DNA of 64,000 nt from Atherix ibis (GCA_958298945.1 OY282606.1:25145740-25209739); one strand, 5' to 3'; counted from the first letter of the stretch, positions 33,060 to 46,980 are shown. Notes: generated by a model not told the origin, from the letters alone. Program-made: numbers and translations.

Positions 33060-34545
33060 AGAGAGAGAATGATAATCATGCAGGTTCCACAACCACCGGG
33101 TTTAATTATCATATGACAGTACTAAAGTAAGAAAGCATTTCCAGACAACTGGATTTTCTTGCCTACACTAGTGATCTTTCGCCAAATCTGATCTTAAATA
33201 TTCTATGTATATATTACTTCGTTGGTTTTTCTAATCAATTTGTGCCAAACGAATTATGAAACATATATTGATTATCATATGGCAGTACTTAAGTAAGATT
33301 CGAAGAAATCATTTCCAAACAACTGGATTTTTTTGCCTACACCAGTGATCTTTAGCCAAATCTGATCTTCAATATTCTATGTATAATATTACTTCATTTA
33401 TTTTTCTAATCAATTTGTGCCAAAAAAATTGTGAGACATAGATTGATTATCATATGGCAGCCCTAAAGTAAGATTTGAAGAAAGCATTTCCAGGCAACTG
33501 GATTTTCTTGCCTACACTAGTGATCTTTCGCCAAATCTGATCTTAAATATTCTATGTATAATATTACTTCATTTATTTTTCTAATCAATTTGTGCCAAAA
33601 AAATTGTGAGACATAGATTGATTATCATATGGCAGCCCTAAAGTAAGATTTGAAGAAAGCATTTCCAGACAAGTGGATTTTTTTGCCTACACCAGTGATC
33701 TTTCGCCAAATCTGATCTTAAATATTCTATGTATAATATTACTTCGTTGGTTTTTCTAATCAACTTGCGCCAAAGGATTCATGAGACAAAGATTGATTAT
33801 CATATGGCAGCACTGAACCAAGATTTGAAGAAATCATTTCCAAACAACTGGATTTTTTTGCCTACACCAGTGATCTTTCACCAAATCTGATCTTAAATAT
33901 TCTATGTATATATTACTTCGTTGGTTTTTCTAATCAATTTGTGCCAAACGAATTATGAAACATATATTGATTATTATATGGCAGTACTTAAGTAAGATTC
34001 AAAGAAATCATTTCCAAACAACTGGATTTTTTTGCCTACACCAGTGATCTTTCGCCAAATCTGATCTTAAATATTCTATGTATAATATTACTTCGTTGGT
34101 TTTTCTAATCAACTTGCGCCAAAGAATTCATGAGACAAAGATTGATTATCATATGGCAGTACTAAAGTAAGATTTGAAGAAATCATTTCCAAACAACTGG
34201 ATTTTCTTGCCTACACCAGTGATCTTTCGTCAAATCTGATCTTAAATATTCTATGTATAATTTTACTTCGTTGGTTTTTCTAATCAACTTGCACTAAAGA
34301 ATTCGTGCGATATAGATTGATTATCATATGGCAGCACTAAAGTGATCTTTCGCCTAATCTGATCTTAAATCTTCTATGTATAATATTACTTTTACTACTT
34401 CCTAATCAACTTGCGCCAAAGGATTCGGGAGATATAGATTGAATGAATAGCAGAGTTTTCTAACTGATCCTTCACTTAATCTGATCTTAAATCCTCTGCG
34501 TATAATAATACTTCATGATAACTCAGTATTCCATAGTAATATGAA
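33060..34545. repeat. 175-bp satellite, about 8 copies
   Basis: Each unit contains ttgattatcatatggcag, caactggatttt.ttgcctac and ccaaatctgatcttaaatat. The marker ttgattatc falls at about 33102, 33268, 33443, 33618, 33793, 33967, 34142 and 34318, giving periods of 166, 175, 175, 175, 174, 175 and 176. The last two units (after 34318) are shortened and diverged. The array directly follows the LINE fragment. Confidence 0.95.
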
Positions 34546-37090
34546 ATACAACCGATATTTTACCAATTTTTTGTCAAAAATTAATTAAATTCAAAATATT
34601 GAAAGCAACAGAAAACATGTCATTTCGATATAGTTCAATTGTTCGAATTGATAAGGTATTTTCTTATTTACAGAAAAATGTTCTCATTTATAAGCTTTTA
34701 TTTTTCGAATTGATATCCTAAAGGAATGTATATCTTGATATTGGTAAAAAATTTTAAAAGAATAAAAATAACAATAAAACCAATATGAAAACGAATTTCA
34801 ACTTATCACTTTGAATGATTTATTCTGTATTGATTTAATTCGATTTCAGATAAAAATATTGATAATAAATCATTCTAAAAGAAAATTTCTTTCATATGTC
34901 AGTGTATGACCATAAATTTATGTTCATATATCAATAAAAGAAATATTTTTACAAAACTACATTTTTAACAATATCTAATACTGAAAATCTTTTTTTTTTC
35001 TATAATAAAAATTTATTCAAAAATTTATTTAGATAAGAAATAACTTTTTGTACAAAATTAATGAAAATATTTCCAATGAATTTGGATTTCTTTTTTAATG
35101 AAAATATTGTATTTTTATTGATTTATTAATGAAATATTTTTTAAGATATCTTGAAAAAAAATTTAGTAAAAAACTACATTATGAATATTGATAGTCTGTT
35201 AAAAAATAGTATCTCAAAGAATAGTATTCGAACAAAATAATATTGTGTAAATAAAAAATTTTTAGTAAATAAAAATCTCAAATTTTAAATCCATTATAAA
35301 TTTTTAAATTTTTTGAATTGTTCTGAAACTTTTATTTTGATTAAAAATAAGTTTTTAATTACCTTTACTCGCAGTAAGTTATTTTTTTTTTAAATAATAA
35401 TTTTAATTAAATATTCAATTTTTTTAAAAGAAAAAATATTTTTTGTGCAAATTTTTCTTATATTTAATAAATATTTTTGTAAAAAATCAAAATATTTAAT
35501 CAAATAAGTTCACATGTCCATAAAATTGAAATCGTTTATTATATTCTAAAAGGAAATTTATCTTTTAGTCAACTGTAGCTTATCCTAAAATAATATTTAG
35601 ATTTTGTGTTAGATTTAAATTTTTTTTTGGGAAAAGAGCATTTACTTAGGACTGATAAGTTTATAGATTTTCCAGATCTATTTTCGATATATGTCATGTT
35701 TACAGGATAAGATTATTATTTATTTTTCTTTTGTATTTGTATGCCTTTTAGATATAAATTTTTTCATTATTAGTAGAGGATATGAAAAATGTGATTATAA
35801 ATTGTATTGGAAAATTTTGATATTAGAAATGTAAAATTAACTAGATTTAAAATTTTATAGTGTTATGGATGAAAATTTAAAATAGTTTCCATATTATAAC
35901 AGTGTTTATACTAAAATTAAAAAAAAACATATTCGCCTAAGTGAAAAGCTCATATCGGCTTATGAAAGGAAATCGGATAATATTACTTCATTTTTGTTAC
36001 ATGATAAAAAACAAACAAAACAGCTTATGTATAAAATACATAAAACGATGTTTTAAAAGTACTTTGAAAAATTCTGGAGGGCATAATGAAAAAATAATAT
36101 TTTTGCAATAGAACCTTCCAGTCAGAATGAATTATGGAAAAAAGGAAACCTTTTCAAATATTTTATACAATTTGATTAAGATTCAAACTGCCAAAGGTAA
36201 AAAGTCTCTAAGTAATTTACATGAAAATTCTTTTTGAACTTTTAACGAAAATATTTTTTTTTAATTTTAGATTTTGTGAAATTACAATTCTGTTCTACTC
36301 GAGGCGATATCATTTAAAGTGGTACCACCTGAAAAAATGTCCTTTTTACTTTTATTAAGAATAGATTGCCAACTATTTTTTTAACTATTTTTACCTCTCC
36401 TGTAAATATACAATATTATATATTGTGCCATGAATTCGAAATTGCTTATGCAAATTGAAATTGACAGCATTTGAATTGTGCCAAAGTGGAAATGTTGCGA
36501 TGATGAGTCAAAGGCTGAAGAGTCTTCACTGTACAGAACTAATTTTCATTACGGAAATGGTTCCTCTATGCTTTTATCATGTCCTGATTATAAACTCTTT
36601 GTGTCCAGATCACGTTTCGAAATGCCGAAAGTTTCGATTACCTAGGAATTTCTAATCAACATTCTCAGGGACATTTATGCACACTCCTCTATACTGTCTA
36701 TTAACATTCGTTTTCATTTTCAATTTGTTTTTAATTTTATACGACTGGTATTCCCAATACCCTTTTTTCTGATTATTTTTGTAAAAATTTTTACCCTAAA
36801 CATTTTACTATATAAAAAATATAATAAACGATTGTTAAATAGATAAAAATAGGAGCTTTGCAAATATTGTTGAATATTACAAAATTTTCATTTGAAAATT
36901 ATACGTCTAGGAATATGTACTCATTCAGGGCAACTTTAATTATAAAAAGTTTTCAGTTTTTTTTTAAAATTAATTTAAAAAAAAGTCATTATGAATTGTT
37001 TGTTGTTAATGCATGCATTTTAAAAATAATTTGTTCGAATGGAAAACAAACTATTATTAAATAAAATAATCAAAATTTTTTTTGGCAAGA
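34546..37090. other. AT-rich stretch without gene
   Basis: Extremely AT-rich to about 36.3 kb. A more balanced patch at about 36420-36720 has an open frame of 66 codons (36455-36655) that matches nothing I know. Confidence 0.5.
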
Positions 37091-37092
37091 CT

Positions 37093-38485
37093 TGAATAAA
37101 AATTTTCTGTAAAAATTTTCTGTAAAAATTTTCAACAAAAATTTTTTTGTAAAAATTTTCTATAAACATTTTTTGTAAAAATTTTCAACAAAAATTTTTA
37201 ACAAAAACGTCAATCAAAATTTCAGTAAAAAGTTTCAGTTAAAAATTTCAGTAAAAATTTTCAATAAAAATTCTCAGTAAAAATGTTCAGTAAAAATGTT
37301 CAGTAAAAATTTTCAGTAAAAATTCTCAGTAAAAATGTTCAGTAAAATTTTTCAGTAAAAATTTTCAGTAAAAACTTTCCGTAAAAACTTTCTTTCAACA
37401 AAAACTGTCAGTAAAATTTTTTGTAAAAATTTTCAGTACGAAACTTTCAGTAAAAAAATTTTAGTTAAAATTTTCAGTAAAAATTTTCAGTAAACATTTT
37501 CAGTAAAAATTTTCAATAAAAATGTTCAGTAAAAAATGTCAGTAAAAATGTTCAGTAAAAATTTTCAGTAAAAATTTTCAGTAAAAATTCTCAGTAAAAA
37601 TTTTCAGTAAAAATTTTTTCAGTAAAAATTTTCAGTACAAATTTTCAGTAAAAATTTTCAGTAACAATTTTCAGTAAAAATTTTCAGTAACATTTTTCAG
37701 TAACAATTTTCAGTAACAATTTTCAGTAACAATTTTCAGTAACAATTTTCAGTAACAATTTTCAGTAACAATTTTCAGTAACAATTTTCAGTAAAAACTT
37801 TCAGTAAAACTTTTCAGTAAAAATTTTAAGTAAAAATTTTAAATAAAAATGTTCTGTAAAAATTTTTCAGGAAAAATTTTCAGTAAAAATTTTCAGTAAA
37901 AATATTCAATAAAAATGTTCAGTAAAAATTTTCAGTAACAATTTTCATGAAAAATTTTCAGTATAAATTTTGAGTAAAAATTTTCATTAAAAATGTTCAA
38001 AAAAGGTTTTTAGTAAAAAATTTCAGTTAAAACTTTCAACAAAAGAAAAATTTTCTGTAAAAATTTTTAATAAAAATTTTCAGTAAAAAATTTTATTAAA
38101 TATTTTCAATAAAAATTTTCAGTAAAAATTTTCAATAAAAATTTTCATTAAAAAATTTCAGTAAAAACTTCCTTTCAACAAAATCTGCCAGTAAAATTTT
38201 CAGTAAAAATTTTCAGTAAGAAATTTTCAGAAAAAACTTTCAGTAAAAATTTTCAGTAAACCTTTTCAGTAAAAATTGTCAGTAAAAACTTTCAGTAAAC
38301 ATTTTCAGTAAAAATTTTGAGTAAAAATTTTCAGTAAAAATTTTCAATAAAAACTTTTAGTAAAAACTGTCAGTAAAAATTTCAGTAAAAATTTTCAGTA
38401 AATATTTTCATTAAAAACTTTCAGAAAAAATGTTTAGTAAAAATTTTCAGTTAAAATTTCCAGTAAAAAATTTTCTGCAAAAATG
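37093..38485 (+). repeat. 13-bp satellite array 1 (CAGTAAAAATTTT on +)
   Basis: About 107 tandem copies of CAGTAAAAATTTT with many substitutions and 1-2 bp indels. A sub-block at about 37680-37790 has the variant CAGTAACAATTTT repeated eight or more times. The unit is the exact reverse complement of that in array 2. The edges are the most diverged. Confidence 0.97.
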
Positions 38486-41425
38486 TTCCACAATTTCTCC
38501 CTTGTACTAACGAATACATTCTGCCACTTTTATAACTTTATGAGAAAGTTTTGTTGACTTACAATATAATCGAAGGAAAAATTCCTTTTCCAAAGGTCAA
38601 AGAAAGAAGGAACCGATAAAATTTATAAAATTCCGTACGAAACTACATACTCCTTTGATATCTAAATAAATATCCCATTATATAAAAAGGTTAAACGAAT
38701 AAACATTTAGTCCTGTAAGAGTACATACTGACATCCCGCGAGAATTTTACTTAAATCGATTTTTCCTCTTTTGTGGCAACCACTTGTCGATATTTGGTCA
38801 AAAATGTAAATTTTATGGAAAATATAATATTTTTTGTTGTGGAATTTTATATAAAAAAGAGAGACCGGAGGAAAAAGGCCAAACAATTAAAGTAAGTTCA
38901 AAGTTTTCAGATAAAAGCATCTTCGGAATTTTTCGACCAGTTTATCTTCTTAAATTCACTTCCAATTTAACTGGGAGAAAACTACGAGAACAGCATACAT
39001 TTTAATATACTTCCACTGTGCATATTAAAGTGAGTAGAAGGACGTGAAAGTTTAAAGTATCGCGATAGCATAAAAGCGTTGCTTAGTTTGTATTCACTGT
39101 ATGGAAATTGGGGTAGATTATTGACTGTTTTCTTTTCTTTCTCAACTCTTAGAGGGTTAAATATTTCTTTGCTTAAAGTAATGGGAAAATATTCAATGGG
39201 TTTGTAGCCTAATAGTGTTCGTCGGTTTGTATTTCAACTGAACATATACTCCATATTATGACATTACAATCTTAACAAATAACGATGCCTATCAGTCTTC
39301 TTCTGATGTCAGGTATTATATAATTTAACCCATTTGTATGCAGATGGTAATATCTTCTGACCGTAACAATAATTTTCTACTTAGTGAAATGAGCAAAAAA
39401 TAGCAGGAGTAGAAAATTCTGGATAATCCAAAATGTTTTGGCTTCAATTTACATCGTCTACATTTATACTTTCCAAGGTATATATGTATAGGGTTAGAAG
39501 ATGGTGGAACCCTTCAGGATTGCTAGGCTAAATAAAAATGTTACGCAAATAATACAACTGAAAAATTGTTCAACAGCAAAAATGAGAGCAGCCAAATTCA
39601 TACCATCAGTTAATAGGTAGGAAAATAACGAAAAGCTAAACTGAATATAAAATAACCTAGCCACCCTCTATCATTTGGTATAAGAAATACTACAATATAT
39701 ATGCACACACCACAAAAAATGCTTTTGCTTAGCTTGAACGAGTGTTTTGGCAATTTTTGGCACTTTTCATTTAAATTTAATATGTAATTTTTCAACTAAA
39801 TTTAAATTGTACTCTTCGTAAAGTATTCTGAGACGGGTAAAAGCTTGTGTACGTACGAGTATGTTCAAAAATGATTCGAATTGAAACAACCCCTAATGTG
39901 CTGAACATCTTTGCATAGTCATCGAACAAACAGAGAAGTCAAGCCTGAATATCTAACTATATCCTTGAAAAAGGATACTAAAGTTTATGTAAATTATGAT
40001 AACATTTTTAAGGTCTCCTGACGATAATATTTAACTTACCAAAAATATCGCTTACAATTGTGTTAACCAACCACACATACGATGGTTGGTAAAATAATAA
40101 CTGCGAATAAAATAAGTTTTCAACATAGAGGGTATATAATAAATAATAGGTGGTAGGATGTATGTTGTAAATAAAATCGACTGACATGAATTTTTCCAAA
40201 TACTCCTCGCACTTTCATTTATCGATTTAACCAAATCAATGAAATTCACATAAATATGATTCCGTAGAAGAATCGAAATAGCTTTTAATGATTTGTTACC
40301 GAAACGAACATATGAGCGCCCATTCTGGCATAGATTCTTCTTCATTAATTCAAATTCGGTAGAACAATATCGATCACGAAGCAAGTCAATTGATAAGTCC
40401 TACTTGCCGTGGTTACATACTCGTTGTAGTTTCCAGAAGCTTCCAATATGAATATTGGTCCACATAATCTTTACGGTTCGCTCAATTTCGTTTCCTTCAA
40501 TGCAAAAGTTTATTAATATTTATTAGAAATAAATAATATCACATATTGTATTTGAGAATATTTATGGACGAATTGTATAGTTTGACCTTCAATGTTTATT
40601 GGATCGGAAATAAATGGGCCCATACGCCCAGTCACTCGGCAAACTTTTCTACCTTCAAGAAATTTATAAAAATTTCCAAAAAAAAGTTGTTCTTAATTCA
40701 AAATTAAGCTAATATTTTGATAATTTATAAAAAGTCTAAAAAATGTGCCTTCAACTTAGCTATTTATCGTAAAGTGAATAGGCCGAAGCCTTACCGTCTT
40801 AGGACCGGACGCCCAACCGAGAATATTTCTTCGATGCTTCATAGTGCAAGAGAAAAGAATCTTTCTCAAACCGTGGTGTGGAATATTTTCATACAGAATT
40901 GCATTCATTCTCTGAAAAAATTCAGGTAATATAGGAACTTCAGGACAGAGATCATATATGTGTACGCCACTGGTAATGGAGTGGAAACGTTCGAGAGCTC
41001 TACAAACAAGAAAATTGATAATGACTGAAAAAGCACATTTTGACTTAGGGACTTTTGTTAATAAACAAAAATCTGTTTCTGGGGACGTCAAAATCTAGAC
41101 ACAATACACGACTGACTCTTCAAGAGTTATGGTGTACTCCAGAGTTGTTTTTCTATGCGGAAAGTGGCTCTGGAGATCCAAAGGAATTTCTTTTACGACA
41201 AAAACTCGTTGATGGAGACGATCAGGTGACATGTTGGAGCATCCAAGTGTCTGCAAAGTCCGCCTAAAGAACTTCTTTATCGCGTTCAATTTTAATCGAT
41301 CTTACAAAAGCCGTCACACTAACCCTCGATAGTGGAGGTCTCCCTGAGCAAGGTTCGTCTTTCTAAAAAATGCCTTATGCCACCGAAAAACTGAGATCTT
41401 CTAAATAGGCTCCTTCCAAACTTAA
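38486..41425. other. 2.9-kb spacer between the inverted 13-bp arrays
   Basis: Non-satellite sequence, the potential loop of the inverted arrays. Open frames: plus 38784-39005 (73 codons); minus 40052-40384 (110 codons, containing NGRSYVRFGNKSLKAISI); minus 40756-41091 (111 codons, with VHIYDLCPEVPILPEFF); minus 41095-41289 (64 codons). None shows a recognised domain. Confidence 0.6.
40756..41289 (-). other. possible decayed gene or exons, unidentified
   Basis: Two adjacent minus-strand open frames lie end to end: MNAIKKFFRRTLQTLGCSNM (41289-41095), then a frame opening with MTSPETDFCLLTKVPKSKCA (41091-40756). They share one reading direction and are separated only by a stop and a few bases. 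The DNA is less AT-rich than the flanks. No domain, signal peptide or membrane segment is recognised, and no splice sites could be assigned. It may be an old coding remnant or chance openness in a balanced patch. Confidence 0.25.
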
Positions 41426-41427
41426 TA

Positions 41428-44400
41428 AAAAAATTTTAAAGAAAATTATTACTAAAAATTTTTATTGAAAATTTTTACTGAAAATTTTTATTGAAAATTT
41501 TTACTGAAAATTGTTACTGAAAATTGTTACTGAAAATTGTTACTGAAAATTTTTACTGACAAATTTTTACTGAAGATTTTTACTGAATTTTTTTTTAAAT
41601 TTTTGAAATTAAAATTTTTGCTGAAAATTTTACTGAAAGTTTTTAATGAAAATGTTTACTTAACATTTTTACTGAAAATTTTTACTGAAAATTTTTACTG
41701 AAAATTCTTATTAAACATTTTTACTGAAAATTTTTCCTGAAAAATTTGTACAGAACATTTTTATTGAAAATTTTTACTGAAAATTTTTACTGAAAATTTT
41801 TACTGAAAATTTTTACTGAAAATTTTTACTGAAAATTTTTACTGAAAATGTTTACTGAAAATGTTTACTGAAAATGTTTACTGAAAATGTTTACTGAAAA
41901 TTTTTACTGAAAATTTTTACTGAAAATTTTTACTGAAAATTTTTACTGAAAATTTTTACTGAAAATTTTTACTGAAAATTTTTACTGAAAATTTTTACTG
42001 AAAATTTTTACTGAAAATTGTTACTGAAAATTTTTACTGACAAATTTTTACTGAAGATTTTTACTGAATTTTTTTTTAAATTTTTGAAATTAAAATTTTT
42101 GCTGAAAATTTTACTGAAAGTTTTTAATGAAAATGTTTACTTAACATTTTTACTGAAAATTTTTACTGAAAATTTTTACTGAAAATTCTTATTAAACATT
42201 TTTACTGAAAATTTTTCCTGAAAAATTTGTACAGAACATTTTTATTGAAAATTTTTACTGAAAATTTTTACTGAAAATTTTTACTGAAAATTTTTACTGA
42301 AAATTTTTACTGAAAATTTTTACTGAAAATGTTTACTGAAAATGTTTACTGAAAATGTTTACTGAAAATGTTTACTGAAAATTTTTACTGAAAATTTTTA
42401 CTGAAAATTTTTACTGAAAATTTTTACTGAAAATTTTTACTGAAAATTTTTACTGAAAATTTTTACTGAAAATTTTTACTGAAAATTTTTACTGAAAATT
42501 TTTACTGAAAATTTTTACTGAAAAATTTTTACTGAAAAATTTTTACTGAAAAATTTTTACTGAAAAATTTTTACTGAAAATTTTTACTGAAAAATTTTTA
42601 CTGAAAAATTTTTACTGAATATTTTTACTGAAAAATTTTTACTGAATATTTTTACTGAAAATTTTTACTAAAAATTTTTATTGAAAATTTTTACTGAAAA
42701 TTTTTATTGAAAATTTTTACTGAAAATTTTTATTGAAAATTTTTATTGAAAATTTTTACTGGAAATTTCTACGGAAAATTTTTACTGAAAATTTTTACTG
42801 AAAATTTTTACTGAAAATTTTTACTGAAAATTTTTACTGAAAATTTTTACTGAAAATTTTTACTGAAAATTTTTACTGAAAATTTTTACTGAAAATTTTT
42901 ACTGAAAATTTTTACTGAAAATTTTTACTGAAAATTTTTACTGAAAATTTTTACTGAAAATTTTTACTGAAAATTTTTACTGAAAATTTTTACTGAAAAT
43001 TTTTACTGAAAATTTTTACTGAAAATTTTTACTGAAAATTTTTACTGAAAATTTTTACTGAAAATTTTTACTGAAAATTTTTACTGAAAATTTTTACTGA
43101 ATATTTTTACTGAAAATTTTTACTAAAAATTTTTATTGAAAATTTTTACTGAAAATTTTTATTGAAAATTTTTACTGAAAATTTTTATTGAAAATTTTTA
43201 TTGAAAATTTTTACTGGAAATTTCTACGGAAAATTTTTACTGAAAATTTTTACTGAAAATTTTTACTGAAAATTTTTACTGAAAATTTTTACTGAAAATT
43301 TTTACTGAAAATTTTTACTGAAAATTTTTACTGAAAATTTTTACTGAAAATTTTTACTGAAAATTTTTACTGAAAATTTTTACTGAAAATTTTTACTGAA
43401 AATTTTTACTGAAAATTTTTACTGAAAATTTTTACTGAAAATTTTTACTGAAAATTTTTACTGAAAATTTTTACTGAAAATTTTTACTGAAAATTTTTAC
43501 TGAAAATTTTTACTGAAAATTTTTACTGAAAATTTTTACTGAAAATTTTTACTGAAAATTTTTACTGAAAATTTTTACTGAAAATTTTTACTGAAAATTT
43601 TTACTGAAAATTTTTACTGAAAATTTTTACTGAAAATTTTTACTGAAAATTTTTACTGAAAATTTTTACTGAAAATTTTTACTGAAAATTTTTACTGAAA
43701 ATTTTTACTGAAAATTTTTACTGAAAATTTTTACTGAAAATTTTTACTGAAAATTTTTACTGAAAATTTTTACTGAAAATTTTTACTGAAAATTTTTACT
43801 GAAAATTTTTACTGAAAATTTTTACTGAAAATTTTTACTGAAAATTTTTACTGAAAATTTTTACTGAAAATTTTTACTGAAAATTTTTACTGAAAATTTT
43901 TACTGAAAATTTTTACTGAAAATTTTTACTGAAAATTTTTACTGAAAATTTTTACTGAAAATTTTTACTGAAAAATTTTTACTGAAAAATTTTTACTGAA
44001 AAATTTTTACTGAAAAATTTTTACTGAAAAATTTTTACTGAAAATTTTTACTGAAAAATTTTTACTGAAAAATTTTTACTGAATATTTTTACTGAAAAAT
44101 TTTTACTGAAAATTTTTACTGAAAATTTTTACTGAAAATTTTTACTGAAAATTTTTACTGAAAATTTTTACTGAAAATTTTTACTGAAAATTTTTACTGA
44201 AAATTTTTACTGAAAATTTTTACTGAAAATTTTTACTGAAAATTTTTACTGAAAATTTTTACTGAAAATTTTTACTGAAAATTTTTACTGAAAATTTTTA
44301 CTGAAAATTTTTACTGAAAATTTTTACTGAAAATTTTTACTGAAAATTTTTACTGAAAATTTTTACTGAAAATTTTTACTGAAAATTTTTACTGAAAATT

Positions 44401-45093
44401 TTTACTGAAAATTTTTACTGAAAATTTTTACTGAAAATTTTTACTGAAAATTTTTACTGAAAATTTTTACTGAAAATTTTTACTGAAAATTTTTACTGAA
44501 AATTTTTACTGAAAATTTTTACTGAAAATTTTTACTGAAAATTTTTACTGAAAATTTTTACTGAAAATTTTTACTGAAAATTTTTACTGAAAATTTTTAC
44601 TGAAAATTTTTACTGAAAATTTTTACTGAAAATTTTTACTGAAAATTTTTACTGAAAATTTTTACTGAAAATTTTTACTGAAAATTTTTACTGAAAATTT
44701 TTACTGAAAATTTTTACTGAAAATTTTTACTGAAAATTTTTACTGAAAATTTTTACTGAAAATTTTTACTGAAAATTTTTACTGAAAATTTTTACTGAAA
44801 ATTTTTACTAAAAATTTTTACTGAAAATTTTTACTGAAAATTTTTACTGAAAATTTTTACTGAAAATTTTTACTGAAAATTTTTACTGAAAATTTTTACT
44901 GAAAATTTTTACTGAAAATTTTTACTGAAAATTTTTACTGAAAATTTTTACTGAAAATTTTTACTGAAAAATTTTTACTGAAAATTTTTACTGAAAAATT
45001 TTTACTGAAAATTTTTACTGAAAATTTTTACTGAAAATTTTTATTGAAAATTTTTACTGAACATTTTAATGAAGTTTTTACTGAAAATTTTAC
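41428..45093 (-). repeat. 13-bp satellite array 2 (AAAATTTTTACTG on +), with higher-order repeats
   Basis: About 280 tandem copies of AAAATTTTTACTG, the reverse complement of array 1. The core is highly homogeneous (runs of more than 50 identical units at about 43230-43960 and 44110-44800). Variant-bearing blocks recur at exact multiples of 13: tactgaatttttttttaaat at 41581 and 42062 (481 = 37 x 13), and ggaaatttctacgg at 42761 and 43216 (455 = 35 x 13). A 14-bp variant with one extra A clusters at about 42520-42650 and 43970-44105. Confidence 0.97.
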
Positions 45094-46544
45094 CTCTTTT
45101 GATAGAGTGAATATCAAATCTAAATAGGATAGTAGACTGATATTCAATCTATGATAAATAGGAAAAATTACTTCATAAATTATGGGAATGGAAATAATGG
45201 GAATAATTGATATGAAAGTGAGGCCAAATTACAGCCTTCGATATATTCTAGCCAAATAATATACAAAAAACACGGTAAACAAATATCGATTGGCCATTTG
45301 TGTACATAAAATTTTTATTTGGTTTCATGCTTGATAATTTTATATTTCTCTCCTGTGACTAATTATTATAGGGCTTATTGAATTGATCGAAGTTATAATT
45401 TATGGTTTAGCATCATTGGAATTGAAAACACGCTCACTACTGCATACAGGTAAATGATTATACTATGTTCAATGTTTTATTTGATAAGGACATGTAGTAG
45501 GACAGAATTGTAAATATTAATGAGCACATTAATTAGGTACTATTACTGTAGTAAACAGCAGAGTTGTGTATTCAAAATTTTAGTGTACGTATTAATAATC
45601 ATATACTCCATATTAACTAAAAAATAAATTAGTTGTTGTATTAAAATTGTCAGAACTATCCAAGTTAATTATCGAAAAGATTATTTATCATTCGTATACA
45701 CGTAATTTGCTTGAGATAAAATTATTTAGTTTTATTATTAAAATATATTTTCCTAAAAACAATACGAACTTTAAAGCTAGTGTTATTTACGATTTTTGTT
45801 ATACTCTGACAGTATTATTAAAACTTAATTGCAACAATAATGAATTATTGATAATATAATTAATAATTTATGAAATATTCCAGTTTAATTACGATTTACA
45901 TAATATAAGACTAATTAGTACAATCATGTAGTTACAATTATTGAATTTGTTATTGTGTACGGCAATCAAATTTTCACACAATACGCATTGAATAATTGGA
46001 ATAATTTTATAAATAATAAACTTAACGAATAAATAATATATTTTCATATTATAGAAAGAGAAGAGTTTCTATATTATATGAAAAATTTTCCGAGGAAATT
46101 TATAAAACAATTCTTTTTCAAATTTTATTAAAAGAAATTGCATATAAGAAGCTGACCCAAGTAAAGTTCTCAATGTGGTCAAAATCTTCTGTTTTTTACC
46201 ATTTTTTTAATTTAAATTTATGATTGAAAATATTATTATAATCACGTTGACGAAGGGTGTTAATTTTGTATAATATGGCTAATGAGCATGAAACTGTTTA
46301 TAACGAGTACTCAAATTCTTATGAGAGATTTTTGACTAAAAGGGATTAGATATGACGGAAATTCGCAGGTTTGGTAGAAGCCCAGAGTTCTGGTCCCTAG
46401 ATCCAAATAGGTTTAAATACTGTATTATAAATAATAAATTCTTATGGAATAAATTTGAATACACGAAAAAATTCTTATTAAAAAATTAGCATTTATTTAT
46501 AAGTCATATTATATAGCAAAATCGTGGAATATGAACTATACTAG
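45094..46544. other. AT-rich gap
   Basis: No gene supported. One open frame (45647-45859, 71 codons) has no recognisable features. Confidence 0.5.
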
Positions 46545-46980
46545 TAATGCATGATCCCTAAGCCTAATGAAACTGTTCCCGCTCCGGACACTCAGCTACG
46601 TAGGACAATCGTTAATTCCGTTGATTTAAATGCATTCTGCTTTAAAATGAAAATGGTATTACTTATGAAACTTAAGAGAATCCTTCCTTCTATCTTTTAC
46701 TTAATACCAAAATTATTTTTTCTAAGTAAATTAATCCAATAAACTCTTCAATATCTTTTCGATATTCGCTGATGTTCCATAAGGAGATGTACTTGGGCCC
46801 ATTCATAACTGCGATTCTGTCTCTCTTGCACCTAGAAAGAACGCCAAAAATGCTTCAGAAATTCTCTAAATTTAATTTTTCCAGACGTACTTTACCAAGT
46901 GGAGGGTGAATGTAAACAATCGCAAGTGTGTCTATGTAACTTTTACTTGCTGCTGTCGATGATAGCCTTCCCAATATATA

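Noticed and set aside
36455..36655. 66-codon plus-strand open frame in a balanced-composition patch
   Set aside because: Adjacent frames faintly recall the Cys-Pro region at LINE ends (NCPDYKLF), but too little is left to assign it.
38784..39005. 73-codon open frame in the satellite loop
   Set aside because: No domain, no codon bias visible by eye and no homologue recognised. Within chance expectation.
37093..45093. CRISPR-like appearance of the short repeats
   Set aside because: The 13-bp units are head to tail without unique spacers, in a eukaryotic context. It is a satellite.
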